From SIG455 sp045659025 (GTDB taxonomy: Bacteria > Bacillota > Clostridia > UMGS1810): DNA of 6,725 nucleotides. The notes beneath the pieces are model-generated. The model ran no database searches and was not told where the DNA came from. It saw only the letters and a list, made by a program, of their open reading frames with translations. The stretch lies in assembly GCA_045659025.1 (NCBI GenBank), contig JAZOWA010000032.1:1-6725 (forward strand). Direction: 5' to 3'. The position numbers and the translations under genes were made by a program. This document shows, piece by piece, positions 1 through 5,965 of this stretch; within the stretch, counting starts at the first letter, position 1, and the number at the start of each line of letters is the position of its first letter.

Positions 1-638
1 AGCATTTCTTCCAAAATATCCTCAGACATAGGATTTAAGCCACTTTGGAGGATGTCACCGGAATCCACAAAGTTCTGGAGGAAATATTTCTTTGCACCTG
101 CAATGCGATTGCATATCACCACAATATCTTGTGTAGTGTGAAGTTCATCCACTACGGTGGTGCGGAATTCATAATCAACACCTGATGACATAAGGAAATC
201 TATACTTTCATTTATTTTGGATATATCAATATCGCCCTTGCCTGTGGTTGCGGGGTACTTGTCAAAGGAGTTCTTTATATCCATGGCCACATAGTCGATG
301 AGGCCCTCTTCCACAAGATGCTTCAATCTGTCTGGGAAACTGCCGTTGGTATCCAGCTTCACCGCATACCCCATATCCTTCACCTTTTTGATGAACGCCT
401 CTAACTCGTCGTGGAGCAGGGGCTCACCACCGCTTATGCATACACCCTCAAGGATACCAAGACGTTTTTCTAGGTAAGCGAGCACTTCGTCTTCTGTTAT
501 ATCAGATGCCTCAGATCTCACCAGAGAGGAATTGTGGCAGAAAGGGCAAAGGAAATTGCAACCCTTTGTGAATATGATACAAGCCACTTTGCCCGGGAAA
601 TCAAGCAAAGTCAGTTTTTGCAATCCGCCAAAAACCAT
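1..638 (-). CDS. nrdG: Anaerobic ribonucleoside-triphosphate reductase activating protein (radical SAM), C-terminus cut by window edge
   Basis: By family, this enzyme uses a [4Fe-4S] cluster and S-adenosylmethionine to install the glycyl radical on the anaerobic class III ribonucleotide reductase in the cytoplasm. I translated it by hand from an ATG at 636-638 on the minus strand; 212 codons are visible and the frame stays open to base 1. The N-terminus MVFGGLQKLTLLDFPGKVAC is typical of this subfamily. The cluster-binding motif is C27-x3-C31-x2-C34 (KGCNFLCPFCHN), followed by S69-G-G-E-P for SAM binding. A later YVAMDIKN stretch also fits. Family members are usually somewhat longer than 212 residues, so probably only a short C-terminal tail is missing. 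The start is supported by AGGAGGGG at 643-650. No nrdD lies directly upstream, because the neighbour there is divergent; any reductase gene must be downstream (outside the window) or elsewhere. Another glycyl-radical-enzyme activase of similar architecture is the main alternative. Confidence 0.88.
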   Translation of the reverse strand, partial: MVFGGLQKLTLLDFPGKVACIIFTKGCNFLCPFCHNSSLVRSEASDITEDEVLAYLEKRLGILEGVCISGGEPLLHDELEAFIKKVKDMGYAVKLDTNGSFPDRLKHLVEEGLIDYVAMDIKNSFDKYPATTGKGDIDISKINESIDFLMSSGVDYEFRTTVVDELHTTQDIVVICNRIAGAKKYFLQNFVDSGDILQSGLNPMSEDILEEM

Positions 639-642
639 ATTA

Positions 643-650
643 CCCCTCCT
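643..650 (-). promoter_or_regulatory. Ribosome binding site of the NrdG-type gene
   Basis: The minus strand reads AGGAGGGG, four bases before the ATG at 638. It is a strong Shine-Dalgarno match and fixes the start codon of a gene whose 3' end is outside the window. Confidence 0.8.
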
Positions 651-670
651 TCGTAAATTTTCTTATCTCT

Positions 671-699
671 ATTTTATAATAATAATGATATAAAATCAA
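671..699 (-). promoter_or_regulatory. Putative sigma-A promoter for the NrdG-type gene
   Basis: On the minus strand a -35-like TTGATT (694-699) is followed by a 17-base spacer and a -10-like TAAAAT (671-676). Each hexamer departs from consensus, but the spacing is ideal and the element lies just upstream of the gene's ribosome binding site. A shifted -10 (TATAAA, 15-base spacer) overlaps it. The -35 box is only 11 bp from the -35 box of the divergent esterase promoter. Confidence 0.55.
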
Positions 700-710
700 G
701 GGTAATTAAG

Positions 711-739
711 TTGACAATTTATAAGGGAGTTGTTATAAT
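711..739 (+). promoter_or_regulatory. Perfect-consensus sigma-A promoter of the SGNH esterase gene
   Basis: TTGACA at 711-716 and TATAAT at 734-739 are both exact consensus hexamers, separated by exactly 17 bases. Transcription would begin near base 746, leaving a leader of only about 15 nt before the ATG at 762, with the ribosome binding site GAGGTG at 751-756 inside it. Such a promoter is expected to be strong unless a repressor acts on it. I see no clear operator palindrome. Confidence 0.85.
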
Positions 740-761
740 CGTGATTAAATGAGGTGATTTT

Positions 762-1817
762 ATGAAAACAATCGCAGATATTGATAAGAATTTTAAGGTC
801 GAGACCAAGATAGATAAAGAAGACATAAAATTCTACGATGCCGAGAGCGAGCCTTTTGAGTTGTACGGTATTTATAAAGATGAAGACAGATACCGCCGTA
901 TGCCCGAGGAAGTTGCTCTTAAGGTAAGTGAAGGCGTGCATTTTCTTCACGCTAACACCGCAGGCGGCAGAATCCGCTTTGTGACAGACAGTAGTTACAT
1001 AGCGATAAGTGCCAAACTCAGCGGAGTAAACAGAATGTCCCACTTTGCCCTTACAGGTATGACCGCGTTTGATATGTATGCAAGTGATGTGTATTCGGGC
1101 ACATTCATTCCTCCCTGCAATTTGGAGGACGGTTTTGAATGTGTTATCGGTTTCAAAGACGGAAGCAGAAGGGAGATTACTCTTAACTTCCCCTTGTATT
1201 GTAATGTAGATAAACTTTACATAGGCCTTCAGGAGAGTGCTGTATTGGAGAAGGCGTCTCCCTATAAGAACTCTGTGCCGATTGTATATTACGGTTCATC
1301 CATCACCCAGGGCGGATGCGCATCCAGACCTGGTAACTGCTATCAGAATATGGTCACCAGAGAGCTTCATTATGACTATATCAACTTGGGCTTTTCAGGT
1401 AGTGCCAGAGCAGAGGACGAGATGATAGAGTATGTTAAGAATCTGGATATGTCCCTCTTCGTTTATGATTATGACTATAATGCGAAGAACCCCGAGTATT
1501 TAGAGGCCACCCACGAAAAGATGTTCAAGGCAGTCCGCGAGGCACATCCCGATATTCCGATTATCATAATGTCGAGACCTCGCTACACTCTTACTGATAA
1601 AGAGAAGATTCGCCTTGAGATAATCAAAAAGACCTATAACAACGCCATAGAGGCAGGGGATAAGAATGTATACCTTATCACTAATAAAGAGCTTACCGCC
1701 TTCTGTGGTAAGGATGGCACGGTAGATGGTTGTCACCCTACAGACTATGGATTCAGGTCAATGGCAAATGCCCTTATCGATATGTTCAGAACAATCGGTG
1801 AAGACTGGATTAAATAA
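762..1817 (+). CDS. SGNH/GDSL-type hydrolase with N-terminal beta-sandwich domain (GxDLY / Lipase_GDSL_3 type)
   Basis: This is a 351-residue probable serine esterase. Residues about 25-165 resemble the accessory N-terminal domain of this group, with GMTAFDMYASD near 99-109 matching the GxDLY-type motif. Residues about 172-345 form the SGNH catalytic domain. Block I is YGSSITQGG with likely nucleophile Ser180; block II is GFSGSA with Gly213; an Asn in YDYN (Asn240) may be the block III residue; block V is DGCHP with Asp322 and His325. All expected catalytic positions are therefore present. There is no signal peptide or membrane segment, so it should be cytoplasmic. Relatives are often annotated as acyl or acetyl esterases acting on carbohydrates, but the substrate cannot be read from the sequence. 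The gene appears monocistronic: it has its own consensus promoter, GAGGTG at 751-756 supporting the start, and a terminator 17 bases after the stop. Confidence 0.88.
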   Translation: MKTIADIDKNFKVETKIDKEDIKFYDAESEPFELYGIYKDEDRYRRMPEEVALKVSEGVHFLHANTAGGRIRFVTDSSYIAISAKLSGVNRMSHFALTGMTAFDMYASDVYSGTFIPPCNLEDGFECVIGFKDGSRREITLNFPLYCNVDKLYIGLQESAVLEKASPYKNSVPIVYYGSSITQGGCASRPGNCYQNMVTRELHYDYINLGFSGSARAEDEMIEYVKNLDMSLFVYDYDYNAKNPEYLEATHEKMFKAVREAHPDIPIIIMSRPRYTLTDKEKIRLEIIKKTYNNAIEAGDKNVYLITNKELTAFCGKDGTVDGCHPTDYGFRSMANALIDMFRTIGEDWIK

Positions 1818-1833
1818 TTGTTTATATAATGAA

Positions 1834-1873
1834 AAAACAGGTACAAGCGATTTGCTTGTACCTGTTTTATTTT
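1834..1873. terminator. Bidirectional intrinsic terminator between convergent genes
   Basis: There is a perfect 15-bp stem, with arms at 1834-1848 and 1854-1868 (core CAGGTACAAGC / GCTTGTACCTG), and a 5-base loop. The plus-strand transcript ends in TTTTATTTT (1865-1873). On the minus strand the stem runs into six T residues (complement of 1832-1837). It lies between the stop of the plus-strand esterase (1817) and the stop of the minus-strand antiporter (1888), so it probably serves both. Confidence 0.92.
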
Positions 1874-1887
1874 GATGATTTGTATAA

Positions 1888-3501
1888 TCAGTTTGCCTTT
1901 GCAGTAGTCTTTTTGATTACGAACAAAGTAGCAATTGTGAGGATAGTACCGATTGCGAGGAGTACCACGGGGTTGGGGATGAACGCAGCCACGAGGTAGG
2001 TCACAAAGGATATAGCCGCAACTGTAATTGCGTAGGGCAACTGAGTAGATACGTGATTGATGTGGTTAGACTGGCTACCTGCTGATGACATAATAGTTGT
2101 ATCAGAGATAGGTGAGCAGTGGTCACCGCAAACAGCACCTGCAAGACAAGCAGAAACGCCTATGATAAGGAATTCGCTTGTAGCGGGGAAGATAGCGGTA
2201 ACGATGGGGATAAGGATACCGAAGGTACCCCATGAAGTTCCTGTTGAGAATGCGAGTACACAAGCAACGAGGAAGATGATAGCGGGCAGGAAGTTTGCAA
2301 GACCTGCAGCCGCAGAGTTCATAAGACCCTCCACATACTCAGCAGCACCGAGAAGACCGGTCATGTTCTTAAGAGCGGTAGCAAAGGTGAGGATAAGGAT
2401 CGCAGGCACCATTGCGTTGAAACCCTTGGGAATGCAAGACATAGCATCTTTGAAGGTAACAACTCTTCTTGCCACGAGGTAGATAATGGTTATGATCAAA
2501 GCGATAAGAGCGCCCCAGGGGAGACCAACGGTTGCATCGGTGTTACCGAAAGCATCAATAAGTGTCTCGCCTGTGAAGAATCCACCGATATGGAGAAGCC
2601 CGAGTACGCTGAACACACAAAGAACCACAACGGGGAGAATAAGGTCGATAACCTTGCCCTTGGGGTTGGGTGTGATTTCGTCAGTTGTTTCAACGGAATC
2701 CTTGCCTGATGTAAACAAATCGTTGTTGTTCATTGCATTGAATTCGTGGAGTTTCATCGGGCCGTAATCGAATTTCATAAGGATGATTGCAATGATGAAT
2801 ACGAAAGTGAGCAATGAGTAGAAGTTGTAGGGAATAGCACGAACAAAAAGTTCAATACCGGAATAACCTGTACCCTCAGTAAACTCAGCTACAGCCGCTG
2901 CCCAGGAAGAAACGGGAGCGATCATGCAGATAGGTGCTGCGGTTGCGTCGATAAGGTATGCAAATTTTGCACGTGAGATTTTGTGAGAATCGGTAACGGG
3001 TCTCATAACGCTACCTACTGTAAGGCAGTTGAAGTAGTCGTCGATAAAGATGAGCACACCGAGGATGAATGTAGCAAACATTGCGCCCACACGGGATTTA
3101 ATGTTTTTGGAAGCCCAACGGCCGAAAGCAGCAGAACCGCCTGCCGCATTGATCAAAGCAACGATTGCACCGAGGATAACCAAGAATATGAATATACCCG
3201 CAGTATCGGATACGGCAGCAATAATACCACCGCTTACGATGTTGTCAATTGCGCCTACGGGGTTCCAGTTAGCCGCGAGGAAACCACCCAAAGCGATACC
3301 AACAAAGAGAGAAGAATAAACCTCTTTGGTGATAAGAGCGAGAGCGATAGCTACGAGAGGGGGAACCATTGCCCAGAATGTACCTGCGTACCAGCTTGTT
3401 ACGGCGTCTTCACCATCGGCGAACACGGTAACTGTCATAGCAATTACCATAACCATAAGGGCTATGAGGATTGTCATGACTTTGTTAGATCTTAATTTCA
3501 T
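1888..3501 (-). CDS. NhaC-family Na+/H+ antiporter-like membrane transporter with N-terminal signal-like segment
   Basis: This 537-residue polytopic inner-membrane protein has many hydrophobic segments and the signature blocks of the NhaC family: FIDDYFNCLTVG (about 152-163), APICMIAPVSSW (189-200), STGTSWGTFGILIPI (419-433) and GDHCSPISDTTIMSSAG (459-475). A hydrophilic loop at about 243-284 divides it into two halves. Family members exchange Na+ for H+, or carry small metabolites in antiport (malate/lactate in MleN), so the exact substrate is open. Residues 1-28 look like a signal peptide: a basic start, a hydrophobic core at about 8-25, then V-F-A followed by D-G, a plausible signal peptidase I site after Ala28. 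The start is fixed by AAGGAGGT at 3508-3515, six bases before the ATG. It follows the Dabb gene by 63 bp on the same strand with no clear promoter or terminator between, so the two are probably cotranscribed. Transcription ends at the shared hairpin at 1834-1868. Confidence 0.87.
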   Translation of the reverse strand: MKLRSNKVMTILIALMVMVIAMTVTVFADGEDAVTSWYAGTFWAMVPPLVAIALALITKEVYSSLFVGIALGGFLAANWNPVGAIDNIVSGGIIAAVSDTAGIFIFLVILGAIVALINAAGGSAAFGRWASKNIKSRVGAMFATFILGVLIFIDDYFNCLTVGSVMRPVTDSHKISRAKFAYLIDATAAPICMIAPVSSWAAAVAEFTEGTGYSGIELFVRAIPYNFYSLLTFVFIIAIILMKFDYGPMKLHEFNAMNNNDLFTSGKDSVETTDEITPNPKGKVIDLILPVVVLCVFSVLGLLHIGGFFTGETLIDAFGNTDATVGLPWGALIALIITIIYLVARRVVTFKDAMSCIPKGFNAMVPAILILTFATALKNMTGLLGAAEYVEGLMNSAAAGLANFLPAIIFLVACVLAFSTGTSWGTFGILIPIVTAIFPATSEFLIIGVSACLAGAVCGDHCSPISDTTIMSSAGSQSNHINHVSTQLPYAITVAAISFVTYLVAAFIPNPVVLLAIGTILTIATLFVIKKTTAKAN

Positions 3502-3507
3502 TTCTTT

Positions 3508-3515
3508 ACCTCCTT
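3508..3515 (-). promoter_or_regulatory. Ribosome binding site of the NhaC-family gene
   Basis: The minus strand reads AAGGAGGT, a near-perfect anti-16S match six bases before the ATG at 3501. It supports inclusion of the N-terminal signal-like segment in the protein. Confidence 0.8.
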
Positions 3516-3564
3516 AAAGGGTAATTAATAAAAAACTCATTAAATGGCTTGTCCCTGCCTGTAA

Positions 3565-3870
3565 TCAGATTTCAAAATCGAGACAAGCGCGGGAAGCGGT
3601 GTAGGGTCTTACGTAAGTATTTGCCACCTCAACGTGTTCGGGGTGGATAGCGTAGCCCTTGAGCGCTTCTTCGCTTTCCAGGGTAGAATCCAGCATAACT
3701 TCTGCATTGGAAGATGCCAATCTGCCTTCATAATGTATCTTAATATCGATAAGACCGGGTATTTTGCCGTTGAGGGCTTCGATATGTTCTTTAATACCCT
3801 TTTTTATATTCAGTTTTTCTTCTTCGTTGTATTCATCTTTAAGAGTCCAGAGAATAATGTGCTTTACCAT
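3565..3870 (-). CDS. Dabb (stress-responsive dimeric alpha/beta barrel) domain protein
   Basis: This is a 101-residue soluble protein consisting of one ferredoxin-like Dabb domain. Typical features are the opening VKHIILWTLK with His4, the helix rich in Glu and Lys at about 15-33, the strand and loop ASSNAEVMLDSTLESEEALKGY (about 52-73, written here only as a region), and the YAIHPEHVEV motif at about 73-82. Proteins of this family form dimers. Some relatives in other organisms are enzymes acting on polyketides or aromatic compounds, but most bacterial single-domain members have no known reaction, and none can be assigned here. The start is supported by GGAGGTGA at 3877-3884. It is the first gene of a likely two-gene unit with the downstream NhaC-family transporter. 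It has no membrane segment or signal peptide and should be cytoplasmic. Confidence 0.88.
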   Translation of the reverse strand: MVKHIILWTLKDEYNEEEKLNIKKGIKEHIEALNGKIPGLIDIKIHYEGRLASSNAEVMLDSTLESEEALKGYAIHPEHVEVANTYVRPYTASRACLDFEI

Positions 3871-3876
3871 TAGAAA

Positions 3877-3884
3877 TCACCTCC
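3877..3884 (-). promoter_or_regulatory. Ribosome binding site of the Dabb gene
   Basis: The minus strand reads GGAGGTGA, a full-length Shine-Dalgarno match six bases before the ATG at 3870. Confidence 0.8.
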
Positions 3885-3895
3885 ATTTTCACCAA

Positions 3896-3924
3896 ATTGT
3901 ACCACAAAACAATAAAAAGGTCAA
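3896..3924 (-). promoter_or_regulatory. Putative sigma-A promoter for the Dabb-NhaC unit
   Basis: On the minus strand TTGACC (3919-3924) is followed by a 17-base spacer and TACAAT (3896-3901). Each hexamer is one mismatch from consensus. It lies about 12 bases upstream of the GGAGGTGA ribosome binding site, so the predicted transcript has a short leader. Confidence 0.75.
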
Positions 3925-3952
3925 TATTTATATATATAGATGTAATTTATTG

Positions 3953-3980
3953 TTGTAAATCCCACAAAATATGGTATAAT
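3953..3980 (+). promoter_or_regulatory. Putative extended -10 promoter of the LTA-synthase-family gene
   Basis: TATAAT at 3975-3980 is an exact -10 box preceded by TGG (3972-3974), the TG-n extension. The -35 is weak: TTGTAA at 3953-3958 with a 16-base spacer. The upstream flank is very AT-rich (3911-3952), which may help as an UP-like element. The ribosome binding site downstream is modest, GGTGAT at 4007-4012, five bases before the ATG at 4018. Confidence 0.65.
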
Positions 3981-4017
3981 ATTTGGGTATTATTATTTTT
4001 ACATTTGGTGATTTTTT

Positions 4018-5961
4018 ATGAGTGACAAATTAAATAAAATCAAAGACAAATTCATCACCACCCGAGACAAAGTGGGAGGAAGCACACGTCACAGAACTGT
4101 CAAGGTTCTGTCATTTTTTGTGTCTCCGCTTATTATTTTGCTTGCCCTTGAGATAATGCATCTTGCGGGATTTGCTGCCATATGGGCGTGTGCTACTGAT
4201 TTGTTCAGTATATGCAAATTGTTTATATCCTATATATTTATACTTTCGGTGCAGGGTGTGCTTTTTGTGTTTCTCCGTAAGCACTTCCCGTCGTATATAG
4301 TCACGGCATTTTTGTTTTACGCCCTGTCCTTTGTGACGTATGTAATGTGCGATGTCACGGGCGATCCGCTTCTGCCTACGGATTTGTTTCTTATAAAGAA
4401 CGTCAAGGAAATTTCCTCCTTTGCGTCTGTCCCTTTCCGCATATCTTATGTGTTGGGTCTGGGCGTGATGATATTCGGCGGTGTGGCGGTGTGGTTTGTG
4501 AGCCGAAAGCACCATACGGAGTTCAACATCTTCTTCCGCATCACCTCCGACCTTGCAATCATTGCCATATTCACCCTTGTGGTGCACACCCTTTGTATCA
4601 ACGTGGATTTCAGGCATAAAGTACTCAATAAAATCAATGTGAACGTGTCGGCGTTCAATCCCATAGACGATTTGAATTCCAATGGCGTTATCCTCACTTT
4701 CTTCCCGCGAATAGCCGATTTGGTTATGGACGAGCCCGAGGGCTACACCTACGAGGCGGTAGAGGATGTGTATAACCGATATAAGGACGTCCCCTCTATA
4801 TCCTCCAAATCCCGTAACGCCCGCCGGCCCAATGTTATCATTATACAGAACGAGGCGTGGTGGGATCCCACCAACTTAAAGAACGTGGAGTTTTCCGAAG
4901 ACCCCATGGCAGAGATTAAGAAGCTGGGCAGGAAATACCCCTACGGCAAGCTGGTGTCCCCCTCATATGCAGGCGGTACGTGTCTGCCCGAGTTTGAGTG
5001 TGTCACGGGTTATTCCACAGCGTTTCTTCCGCCCAATTCATATCCTTATATCCAACATGTTTTAAGGGACACCAAATCCATTGTTTCCACGTATAAAGAT
5101 AACGACTACGAGACCGTAGCAATTCATCCGTATCATATAAACTTTTATAGCAGAGACACCGCTTACCCGCTGCTTGGTTTTGACAGGGTAGAGGGTATGG
5201 CTGATATGCCTGAAGCCAAGGAGAATAAAGACGGCTGGTATGTATCTGATGACTACACGGCAGACCGCATAATATCTGCCTTTGAGAATAAGACTAAGGA
5301 TAGATTGTATTGCTTCACCGTCACTATGCAGAATCACGGTGCATACACACCTGGGCGCTATGACACCTATGATATAGAGGTCAATTCCGTAGCACTTGAA
5401 GAAGAAGACCTTGCAGGTGTGAGGGATTATACACAGGGCGTCAAGGACGCAAGTAACTCCTTTATGAAGCTTGTAAATTACTTCAAAAAGAGTAAGGAAC
5501 CCACCATAATTGCGATGTATGGCGATCATCTTCCTCTGCTCGGCACAGAGGGAAGCACCTATAAAGATGGAGGTATGGTGGTTAAGGACATAGAGTTCAA
5601 TCCTACCCATTACGATACTCTTTATCAGACACCTTACATAGTGTGGTCAAATTATAAGATATCCAATTTCAAATTACCGGAATACATAAGTGCATCCAAC
5701 CTTGGCCTTTCCATCCTTAAGTTTTCAGCATTAGAGGAAGTGCCCTGGTATCAATCGGTAATGTATAGTATGTATAAGGAATTCCCCGTATATACCAAGC
5801 ACATCAGATATAATAAGAAGTTTGTTAAACCCGAGGGCGAAGACCTCTCCATGTTTGAGAAGGACTACCGTCTCATTCAGCAGGATTTACTTCATTTCAG
5901 AAACTTCTCCGAGCTTATGGAGAAGGAAAATATATTCAATATTCCACAATTGGTAAGGTGA
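4018..5961 (+). CDS. LTA synthase family protein (membrane-anchored sulfatase/alkaline phosphatase superfamily phosphoglycerol transferase)
   Basis: This 647-residue protein has the layout of the lipoteichoic acid synthase family. A basic cytoplasmic N-terminus is followed by about five membrane segments (roughly 30-52, 62-87, 92-111, 141-162, 176-195), a linker, and an extracytoplasmic sulfatase-fold domain from about 270 to 580. Likely active-site residues can be seen: Glu279 in IIIQNEAWWD, the Thr nucleophile Thr321 in YAGGTCLPEFE, His440 in TMQNHGAY, and Asp503-His504 in MYGDHLPLL. HPYHINFYSRD (370-380) followed by LGFD is also characteristic. By family, such enzymes use a divalent metal (Mn2+ in studied LtaS) to transfer glycerol phosphate from phosphatidylglycerol onto a glycolipid or polymer. 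The exact acceptor and product here are unknown, and other phosphoglycerol transferases share the fold. The TGA stop at 5959-5961 lies inside the next gene's ribosome binding site, pointing to one transcript. Confidence 0.9.
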   Translation: MSDKLNKIKDKFITTRDKVGGSTRHRTVKVLSFFVSPLIILLALEIMHLAGFAAIWACATDLFSICKLFISYIFILSVQGVLFVFLRKHFPSYIVTAFLFYALSFVTYVMCDVTGDPLLPTDLFLIKNVKEISSFASVPFRISYVLGLGVMIFGGVAVWFVSRKHHTEFNIFFRITSDLAIIAIFTLVVHTLCINVDFRHKVLNKINVNVSAFNPIDDLNSNGVILTFFPRIADLVMDEPEGYTYEAVEDVYNRYKDVPSISSKSRNARRPNVIIIQNEAWWDPTNLKNVEFSEDPMAEIKKLGRKYPYGKLVSPSYAGGTCLPEFECVTGYSTAFLPPNSYPYIQHVLRDTKSIVSTYKDNDYETVAIHPYHINFYSRDTAYPLLGFDRVEGMADMPEAKENKDGWYVSDDYTADRIISAFENKTKDRLYCFTVTMQNHGAYTPGRYDTYDIEVNSVALEEEDLAGVRDYTQGVKDASNSFMKLVNYFKKSKEPTIIAMYGDHLPLLGTEGSTYKDGGMVVKDIEFNPTHYDTLYQTPYIVWSNYKISNFKLPEYISASNLGLSILKFSALEEVPWYQSVMYSMYKEFPVYTKHIRYNKKFVKPEGEDLSMFEKDYRLIQQDLLHFRNFSELMEKENIFNIPQLVR

Positions 5962-5962
5962 T
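5955..5962 (+). promoter_or_regulatory. Ribosome binding site of the CobW gene overlapping the upstream stop codon
   Basis: AAGGTGAT contains the TGA stop (5959-5961) of the LTA-synthase-family gene and lies three bases before the ATG at 5966. This arrangement suggests translational coupling of the two genes. Confidence 0.7.
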
Positions 5963-5965
5963 AAT

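Noticed and set aside
696..1043. Minus-strand 115-codon frame across the divergent promoter and the esterase start
   Set aside because: It overlaps both the consensus promoter and the esterase N-terminus, and no convincing ribosome binding site supports it.
2057..2767. Plus-strand open frames of 141 and 93 codons antisense to the NhaC-family gene
   Set aside because: They lie opposite a well-supported gene with recognisable family motifs, have no good ribosome binding site and give proteins of no recognisable type. They are shadow frames.
2983..3517. Other plus-strand open frames opposite the start of the NhaC-family gene (up to 170 codons)
   Set aside because: The compositions are odd (Cys, His and Asn rich, or Thr, Ile and Arg rich), as expected from reading a membrane-protein gene backwards.
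3540..3600. Inverted repeat GCTTGTC / GACAAGC around the stop of the Dabb gene, considered as a terminator
   Set aside because: The arms are only 7 bp with a loop of about 34 bases, and the T-run on the minus strand lies about 12 bases past the stem. It is too weak to call a terminator between the two genes.
4111..4697. Minus-strand frames antisense to the membrane part of the LTA-synthase-family gene
   Set aside because: No start signals or family features. The sense frame has membrane segments and catalytic motifs.
5062..5610. Minus-strand 182-codon frame inside the LTA-synthase-family gene
   Set aside because: It overlaps the catalytic domain region of a convincing gene and has no ribosome binding site or recognisable domain.
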